NCBI GenBank assembly: GCA_030591105.1
Contig: JAUVBS010000156.1
Location: 1-5,743 of the forward strand
DNA: 5,743 nucleotides
From: a bacterium
GTDB lineage: Bacteria > Krumholzibacteriota > Krumholzibacteriia > LZORAL124-64-63
Direction: 5' to 3'
In this document: positions 1-4,161 of the stretch, piece after piece
How positions within the stretch are numbered: the first letter of the stretch is position 1
How the letters are laid out: the number at the start of each line of letters is the position of its first letter
The notes under the pieces: model-generated
What the model saw: only the letters and a program-made list of their open reading frames with translations
What the model was told of the DNA's origin: nothing
Databases searched by the model: none
Made by a program: the position numbers and the translations under genes

Positions 1-1199
1 CCTTCGGCCAGGCTCTCATCGACGTGGTATATCAAGAGCTGCCCGCCCGGAAGCGCTGCATCGAACGGCGCGACGGCCGTACCGCCGCGGTTCTCCACCA
101 GGAAATACTCCGGTCCTTGTTGGCCGCTGGTCCAGAGGCGGCCGACGAAACCGCCGAGCGCGGCCGGCCGCAAGGTGTCGGTCAGACCGACGGCTGTCGG
201 TAACTGGCGCAGATCACACCAGCCGAGTTGCAGGCAGGAGTAGGCGTCCAACAGCGCCGGCCCAGCCCCTTGACCAGTCCCCCAGGCGCCGGCGGCCATG
301 AGGCTGAAAACACCGAGGCCGCCACGGGCCGTCACATCTCCCGCGTCCGGTACACCGGCAGGATCGTACCGATCTTCGAGGCCCAGCAGGTGACCGGTCT
401 CGTGGGCCCAGATCCCCAGGCCGCTGGTGAGACTCGCCACCGCGTACGCACTGGCCTGGACCCCGCGATCGACCACCGGCGGGTCGAGGTAGAACTGCAG
501 CGGCTGGATCAAACCGTCGGTCGGGTCGTTCTCGATGCCGATGCCAGCGTGCAGAATCAGGACGCCGTCCACCTCTCCGTCGTCGTCGGCCGTACCGGGC
601 CGTCGGTCCGGCCCTTCCATGTCCAACTCACGGAACGGCAGGCCGAGATCGCGTACGGCCGTGATGGCTTCGGTCGCCATGGCGCGTGAACGCGGTACGC
701 CGCTGCCGCCCAAGCCGACATCGGAGTAGTCGCCCCGTTCCCCGGCGAGGTGCACCAGCGGTACCAGTGTGATCCGCAAATCGACTCGGCCACCGCTGGC
801 GATCCGGAAATAGGAAGCCAACGTCTCACCCGTTGGGGGGAATAGGCGTGGTCCCAGTGTAACAGAACCGTCCCAGCTGGCGGGTAACCTGGTGTCGGTG
901 AAGTCGACCGGTATGATCAGTAGACCGAAGAGCGCCGGGTCTTCGCCGGCCGCCTTCGCGGCCACGGCGAGCCGCATGGCCGCCCTTCGTCCAGCACGGC
1001 GTTCGTACAGTCGTCCGTCGGCCGGCGCAGCCTCGGCCAACAGTGTGGAACTGGCCGTCAGGCTCACGATCACGCTGGACAGCACAACGAGCCAGAGCGG
1101 GACTCGCCGCTGCCGCCGCCGGCGACAGACATGCCACCGCCCCGCGGCAACGCCGGCCGCGGTTCCCGTTTCGTACCGACCTTTGCTGTCGTTCGGCAC
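1..1199 (-). CDS. Secreted M6-family (immune inhibitor A-like) zinc metalloprotease, 3' end cut by window
   Basis: This frame is open from a GTG at 1199 to the window edge, giving 399 residues with no stop. It is likely a secreted zinc endopeptidase. Visible in order: a long basic leader with RRRRQRR at about 26-32; a hydrophobic segment at about 34-55 ending in small residues (signal peptide, probable cleavage near LLAEAAPA); an M6-type N-terminal stretch (LLIIPVDFTDTRLP, then LASYFRIASGGRVDL); the zinc motif HETGHLLGLED at 266-276, where E267 is the catalytic candidate and D276 a possible further ligand; a Met-turn-like GVFSLMAAGAWG at 296-307; LDAYSCLQLGW at 317-327; and YFLVENR (365-371) followed by LPGGQLLIYHVDES (383-396). 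These match the M6 order seen in InhA-like proteases. GTG1199 is chosen because GAAAGG at 1208-1213 lies 8 nt upstream and no other ATG, GTG or TTG precedes the signal peptide. Missing are the C-terminal part and any sorting or surface domains. The substrate is unknown. Family call strong; exact start moderate. Confidence 0.9.
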   Translation of the reverse strand, partial: MPNDSKGRYETGTAAGVAAGRWHVCRRRRQRRVPLWLVVLSSVIVSLTASSTLLAEAAPADGRLYERRAGRRAAMRLAVAAKAAGEDPALFGLLIIPVDFTDTRLPASWDGSVTLGPRLFPPTGETLASYFRIASGGRVDLRITLVPLVHLAGERGDYSDVGLGGSGVPRSRAMATEAITAVRDLGLPFRELDMEGPDRRPGTADDDGEVDGVLILHAGIGIENDPTDGLIQPLQFYLDPPVVDRGVQASAYAVASLTSGLGIWAHETGHLLGLEDRYDPAGVPDAGDVTARGGLGVFSLMAAGAWGTGQGAGPALLDAYSCLQLGWCDLRQLPTAVGLTDTLRPAALGGFVGRLWTSGQQGPEYFLVENRGGTAVAPFDAALPGGQLLIYHVDESLAE

Positions 1200-1207
1200 T
1201 GCCCGAA

Positions 1208-1213
1208 CCTTTC
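1208..1213 (-). promoter_or_regulatory. Ribosome binding site of the M6 protease gene
   Basis: On the minus strand GAAAGG lies 8 nt before the GTG at 1199. It supports this GTG as the start; the frame closes at a TGA at 1212-1214, so there is almost no room for an earlier start. Confidence 0.6.
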
Positions 1214-1252
1214 ACTCACGTCGTCCGCACATGATCACAACCGACACACCCT

Positions 1253-1309
1253 ACAATAAATAAGCGTTACCGACGGTACCGCGCGCAAGCGCCGCACCGC
1301 CGGTAACGC
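1253..1309 (-). terminator. Rho-independent terminator (minus strand), probable end of the purCH transcript
   Basis: Positions 1264-1284 pair with 1289-1309 around a 4-nt loop, giving a 21-position stem. Read as minus-strand RNA, 20 of the 21 positions can pair, because the two A/C mismatches seen on the plus strand (1273/1300 and 1278/1295) become U-G wobbles; only 1280/1293 (G-G) fails. The stem is followed on the minus strand by the T-rich tail TTATTTATTGT (1263 down to 1253). Both tail and wobble pattern point to minus-strand function. It lies about 310 nt beyond the purH stop and 54 nt before the M6 start, so it would end purCH transcription and insulate the protease gene. Confidence 0.8.
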
Positions 1310-1429
1310 CCCTTTAAAGCCAAATAACCTCGCCCAAGTTCCCGCGCCACTCGCCCTGCGCAGCAAACGCTCGGTTTGTGCTCCGCAAAATGTGTTTCGC
1401 CGCTTTCACTCCGAAGCAAGAATTCTGGG

Positions 1430-1461
1430 GGGGGATAGTGTAACTCCTTGGCAATGGGGCC
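1430..1461 (+). repeat. Left terminal inverted repeat of the palindromic element
   Basis: Pairs with 1537-1568. The first 24 bp are identical to the other arm; position 1454 (A) and position 1460 (C) are the mismatches before the match ends at 1461. It lies within and after a run of eight G (1427-1434), so the exact outer edge is uncertain by up to 3 bp. Confidence 0.9.
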
Positions 1462-1511
1462 TCACGAAGGCTCCGCAGCCAGGATGGCGAAGGAGCCGTA
1501 GTGCAGAGTGA

Positions 1512-1532
1512 GCCGCCACAGGAGGTGGCGGC
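1512..1532. repeat. Perfect 8-bp hairpin inside the palindromic element
   Basis: GCCGCCAC (1512-1519) and GTGGCGGC (1525-1532) are exact reverse complements around the 5-nt loop AGGAG. There is no T tract on either side, so it is not a typical terminator by itself; it is best read as one arm of the element's folded core. Confidence 0.75.
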
Positions 1533-1536
1533 GAAC

Positions 1537-1568
1537 GCCCCCAGTGCCAAGGAGTTACACTATCCCCC
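1537..1568 (-). repeat. Right terminal inverted repeat of the palindromic element
   Basis: Reverse complement of 1430-1461 at 30 of 32 positions. It ends in CCCCC at 1564-1568, 50 bp before the purH stop codon. Confidence 0.9.
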
Positions 1569-1618
1569 TACAGCCTTCCTCGAAGCTCTACAGAGTCGTC
1601 ACATTTTCGGCGCCCAAC

Positions 1619-3172
1619 TCAGTGGTTGAAATGACGTCGGCCGGTCAAGACGAGCGTAATCCCCAGCTCACGCGCCGCCGCAGCGACCTCGTCGTCGCGT
1701 ATCGATCCGCCGGGTGCGATCACCGCCTTCGCCCCCGCCGCGGCCAGGGTCTGTATCCCGTCGGGAAACGGGAAGAACCCGTCCGAGGCAGCGACGCACC
1801 CTGCGAGGTCGAGCTCCTGCTCACCCGCTTTGGCGATGGCGATCTTCACTGAATCGACCCGGCTCATCTGACCGAATCCGACACCGAGTGTCGCCTGCTC
1901 ATCGCCCATGACAATGGCATTGCTCTTGCCGTGCTTGCAGACCTTCCAGACCATGGCGAGCGCTTGGCTGGTGGCGGCGTCCGGCTCATCGCCGGCCACG
2001 ACATTCCAGGTCTCGAGTTCAGGGAAACCGTCGTCCTCGTCCTGGTGCAGAACGATCTGCCCGTAGGCGCGGGTCTTACCGCGGGTCGCGCCGGCAAACA
2101 GTTTCGGTTCGAAGGTGAGTACGCGCACGTTCCTCTTCTTGGCCAGGCGAGCGAGTGCCGCCGCGCTGAAGGCCGGTGCCACGACGATTTCCAGGAAGCG
2201 CTTGGCCAGGATGTCGGCCGCCTCCACAGAAACTTCCTGATTGAAGGCAAACACCCCGCCGAAAGCCGACACCGGATCGCAGAGCAGAGCCCGCCGCAGC
2301 GTTGTGTCGGCATCACCCAGGCCAAACCCGCAAGGATTGGTGTGCTTGATCACTGCACAACACGGTTCTGTGAAATCGAGAACGAGTTTTAACGCTGCCA
2401 CGAGGTCGACGATGTTGTTGTAGGAGAGTTCCTTGCCACCGTGCTGGGTCAGTCCGACCGCTGCCAAAGCCGGCGTGTTGGCCGGGCCGGCTGGCAACAA
2501 CATCGACGCGCTTTGGTGGGGATTTTCGCCGTAGCGTAGAACGATGGCGTCGGCAGGTGGCTGACCGAGTTCGGTTTCGAACCACCCCGCGATGGCCTCG
2601 TCGTAGCGAGCGGTACGTCGAAAAACCGCAGCTGCCATACGATGACGGAACTCCAGCGACGGGTCGCCGTTGTTGAAGCGCAGCTCGTGCAACAGCTCTT
2701 CGTACTGGTCGATGCCGCTGATGACGGTAACTCGCCGGAAATTCTTGGCCGCTGAGCGTAGCAACGTCGGCCCGCCGATATCGATCTGTTCAATGGCTTC
2801 CGACTCATCGGCACCACGCGCCTGCGCAGCGGCGAACCGATAAAGATTGACGATGACCAGGTCGATCGGGGCGATCGGCGTGATGGGTGGATCCACCACA
2901 TCGGTGAAATCGTCCAGCGAGGGCCCGAGGATGCCGCCGTGGATGGCCGGGTGCAGCGTCTTGACCCGTCCGCCGAAAATTTCCGGAAAGCCAGTGACCT
3001 CGCTCACATCGGTGACCGGAAAGCGATGCTCGCGCAAGAACCGCGCAGTCCCGCCGGAGGCGATCAATTCGTAATCGAACGAATGCAACAAGCTCGCGAT
3101 GTCTTCGAGCTGGCTCTTGTCGGTGACACTCAACAGCGCTCGGCGTCGGCGATTCACAGGTATTTTTGCCAT
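1619..3172 (-). CDS. purH: Bifunctional AICAR formyltransferase / IMP cyclohydrolase PurH
   Basis: Catalyses the last two steps of de novo purine synthesis in the cytoplasm: AICAR plus 10-formyl-THF to FAICAR, then ring closure to IMP. The protein is 517 aa, normal for the family. The N-terminal cyclohydrolase (MGS-like) domain covers about 1-200, with ALLSVTDKS (12-20), SGGTARFL (39-46), GGRVKTLHPAIHGGIL (67-82) and IDIGGPTLLRSAAKN (130-144). The formyltransferase domain follows, with RYGENPHQ (213-220), the catalytic KHTNPCG (276-282), KHGKSNAIV (413-421), DGFFPFPDGI (464-473) and the ending LTGRRHFNH (509-517). ATG3172 is supported by GGAGG at 3180-3184, 7 nt upstream and inside purC; the start overlaps the purC end by 19 nt, so coupled translation is likely. 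One oddity is NLYRF (109-113) where most homologues I recall have NLYPF. No frameshift or truncation is seen. Confidence 0.98.
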   Translation of the reverse strand: MAKIPVNRRRRALLSVTDKSQLEDIASLLHSFDYELIASGGTARFLREHRFPVTDVSEVTGFPEIFGGRVKTLHPAIHGGILGPSLDDFTDVVDPPITPIAPIDLVIVNLYRFAAAQARGADESEAIEQIDIGGPTLLRSAAKNFRRVTVISGIDQYEELLHELRFNNGDPSLEFRHRMAAAVFRRTARYDEAIAGWFETELGQPPADAIVLRYGENPHQSASMLLPAGPANTPALAAVGLTQHGGKELSYNNIVDLVAALKLVLDFTEPCCAVIKHTNPCGFGLGDADTTLRRALLCDPVSAFGGVFAFNQEVSVEAADILAKRFLEIVVAPAFSAAALARLAKKRNVRVLTFEPKLFAGATRGKTRAYGQIVLHQDEDDGFPELETWNVVAGDEPDAATSQALAMVWKVCKHGKSNAIVMGDEQATLGVGFGQMSRVDSVKIAIAKAGEQELDLAGCVAASDGFFPFPDGIQTLAAAGAKAVIAPGGSIRDDEVAAAARELGITLVLTGRRHFNH

Positions 3173-4056
3173 CGGGCAGCCTCCGCAGGAAAGAGAATTT
3201 CCAGCACCTCGTGGTACCGGCGAGAGGTTCTGGCGAGAACCTCGCTCGGTAGCTCGGGCGGCGGCGGTTCCTTGTTCCAGTCCAGGGTCTCGAGATGGTT
3301 GCGCAGAATCTGTTTATCCCAGCTCGGCGGTTCCTCTCCCGGTATGTACTGTTGCGTCGGCCAGAAACGACTCGAATCCGGTGTGAGCACTTCGTCGATC
3401 AGCGCGATTTGGCCGTCGATCAGTCCGAACTCGAATTTGGTGTCGGCTAGAATCACACCGTGGGGCTCGGCGTGCTCCGCACCAGCGCCGTACAATCTCA
3501 GCGAAAGGTCGCGTAGGGCTACCGCGTATTCGGTGCCGATCAACGCAACCACCTCCTCGTAGGTGATGTTCTCGTCGTGCCCCTCTTCCGCCTTGGTCGA
3601 TGGCGTAAATAGCGCCTCCGGTAAACGATCGGCGAGCCGCAGGCCGTCCGGTAGTTGGTAGCCGCAGACGGTTCCGTCTTTCTGGTACGATTTCCAGCCC
3701 GACCCGGCGATGTAGCCCCGAACCACGCATTCGACCGGAAAGCGCTCGGCCTTGCGGACCAGGACCGACCGTCCGCCCAGCTCGGCATCAAACCGGTCGA
3801 ACGGAGCCGGAAACGAGCCGACGTCGGCGGAAATCAGATGGTTGGGCACGTCGGCGAAACGAGCTAGCCACGCGAGCGTCATGACGTTCAAGACGACACC
3901 TCGCCCCGGCACCACCTCGTCCATGATCACGTCGAAAGCCGAGATGCGATCGGTCGCGACGATCAGATAGCGATCGCCCAGGTCGAACATATCCCGGACC
4001 TTGCCGGTGTAGTCCGGCGAGAGACCGAGTTCGGTGGTACTGCGTAGTGCCGACAT
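3154..4056 (-). CDS. purC: Phosphoribosylaminoimidazole-succinocarboxamide synthase (SAICAR synthetase) PurC
   Basis: Cytoplasmic ATP-dependent ligase that joins CAIR and aspartate to make SAICAR. The 300-aa product corresponds to the longer PurC form rather than the ~240-aa form. Visible motifs: YTGKVRDMF (16-24) in the N-terminal ATP-binding part; ATDRISAFDVIMDE (34-47); the SAICAR synthetase signature FPVECVVRGYIAGSGW (106-121); TPSTKAEEGHDENI (151-164); the second signature LADTKFEFG (203-211); and DEVLTPDSSRFW (221-232). ATG4056 is chosen because homology begins a few residues in and GGGGAG (4065-4070) lies 8 nt upstream. The frame stays open upstream to 4479, but that part overlaps comEC and looks nothing like PurC. 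It is followed directly by purH with a 19-nt overlap. Its product is used by PurB (not in the window) before PurH acts. A promoter and a leader hairpin precede it. Confidence 0.98.
   Translation of the reverse strand: MSALRSTTELGLSPDYTGKVRDMFDLGDRYLIVATDRISAFDVIMDEVVPGRGVVLNVMTLAWLARFADVPNHLISADVGSFPAPFDRFDAELGGRSVLVRKAERFPVECVVRGYIAGSGWKSYQKDGTVCGYQLPDGLRLADRLPEALFTPSTKAEEGHDENITYEEVVALIGTEYAVALRDLSLRLYGAGAEHAEPHGVILADTKFEFGLIDGQIALIDEVLTPDSSRFWPTQQYIPGEEPPSWDKQILRNHLETLDWNKEPPPPELPSEVLARTSRRYHEVLEILFPAEAARWQKYL
3180..3184 (-). promoter_or_regulatory. Ribosome binding site of purH, within the purC coding sequence
   Basis: GGAGG on the minus strand with a 7-nt spacer to ATG3172. It lies inside the last codons of purC, so ribosomes finishing purC pass over it before terminating at 3154-3156, downstream of the purH start. 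Confidence 0.75.
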
Positions 4057-4064
4057 TGGTATCT

Positions 4065-4070
4065 CTCCCC
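4065..4070 (-). promoter_or_regulatory. Ribosome binding site of purC
   Basis: GGGGAG on the minus strand, 8 nt before ATG4056. This decides the start in a frame that is otherwise open for a further 141 codons upstream. Confidence 0.65.
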
Positions 4071-4093
4071 AGGTGTAGACGGAAATGGCGCCG

Positions 4094-4122
4094 AAAAACA
4101 CGCCCGGGCCGCGTCGGCCCGG
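4094..4122 (-). terminator. Terminator-like hairpin with T5 tail in the comEC-purC gap (comEC terminator or purC leader attenuator)
   Basis: On the minus strand CCGGGCC (4122-4116) and GGCCCGG (4110-4104) form a perfect 7-bp, all-GC stem around a 5-nt loop. After a 5-nt spacer (GCGTG, 4103-4099) there is TTTTT (4098-4094). No T tract follows on the plus strand, so it is oriented to act on comEC/purC-strand transcripts. The offset T tract makes it weaker than a textbook terminator. It starts only a few nucleotides after the predicted start of transcription for purC, so it may end comEC readthrough, act as a leader attenuator, or simply cap the purCH mRNA 5' end. Confidence 0.55.
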
Positions 4123-4132
4123 TCGCATTCCG

Positions 4133-4161
4133 ATACTAGGACCGGTCGCTGGAGGTGTCAA
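4133..4161 (-). promoter_or_regulatory. Sigma70-like promoter for purCH, overlapping the comEC stop codon
   Basis: On the minus strand a perfect -35 box TTGACA (4161-4156) is followed by a 17-bp spacer (4155-4139) and TAGTAT (4138-4133), which matches 4 of 6 bases of the TATAAT -10 consensus. Transcription would start near 4126, giving a leader of about 70 nt before purC. The TGA inside TTGACA is the comEC stop codon (4160-4158). No operator for a known purine repressor is recognised. Confidence 0.6.

Larger units (their letters stand above)
1430..1568. mobile_element. MITE-like palindromic element, 139 bp, non-coding
   Basis: The element is bounded by long inverted repeats: the outer 24 bp are identical (1430-1453 against 1545-1568), and 30 of 32 positions match over 1430-1461 against 1537-1568. 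Ends read GGGGGATAGTGTAAC inward. The core adds nested pairings: CTCAC 1461-1465 with GTGAG 1508-1512, GGCTCC 1469-1474 with GGAGCC 1492-1497, and an 8-bp hairpin at 1512-1532. The strand could fold as a three-way junction. It encodes no transposase, so it could only move with a transposase supplied elsewhere. Length, long terminal repeats and intergenic location fit a MITE or an insertion-sequence end pair. No target-site duplication is visible (ATTCTGGG on the left, TACAGCCT on the right), so insertion is inferred. Alternatives are a REP/BIME-like repeat or a structured 3' RNA element of purH. Confidence 0.65.
1200..1618. other. Gene-free intergenic region between purH and the M6 protease gene
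   Basis: This 419-nt stretch carries no convincing gene. From the M6 side it holds a short leader (1200-1252) with the ribosome binding site but no clear -35/-10 pair; a minus-strand terminator (1253-1309); about 115 nt (1313-1429) in which nothing can be assigned apart from a run of eight G at 1427-1434; the palindromic element (1430-1568); and 50 nt of purH 3' flank (1569-1618). Short open frames crossing the palindrome on both strands read out of the inverted repeats, share the peptide PRSYTIP for that reason, and match no family I recognise. Confidence 0.7.

Noticed and set aside
228..689. Plus-strand open frame of 153 codons
   Set aside because: It lies antisense to the M6 protease, including its zinc motif region, and its low-complexity translation is a typical GC-rich shadow.
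826..1215. Minus-strand frame of 129 codons starting at a GTG near 1215
   Set aside because: It runs in another frame over the M6 protease N-terminus, where the M6 frame has clear signal peptide and family motifs.
1422..1576. Target-site duplication flanking the palindromic element
   Set aside because: The adjacent 8-9 bases on the two sides do not match, including when the left edge is shifted within the G run.
1314..1852. Short frames on both strands sharing the peptide PRSYTIP near the palindrome, possible transposase remnants
   Set aside because: The shared peptide results from both frames reading outward through the two inverted arms; flanking residues show no transposase motif.
1931..2392. 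Plus-strand open frame of 153 codons inside purH
   Set aside because: Antisense to an intact purH with complete motifs; no independent support.
2939..3562. Plus-strand open frame of 207 codons across the purC/purH junction
   Set aside because: It is antisense to two clearly recognised genes, has no ribosome binding site I can point to, and its translation matches no family.
4057..4132. Purine riboswitch in the purC leader
   Set aside because: The leader is too short and lacks the three-way junction and loop sequences of purine aptamers; only one simple GC hairpin is seen.
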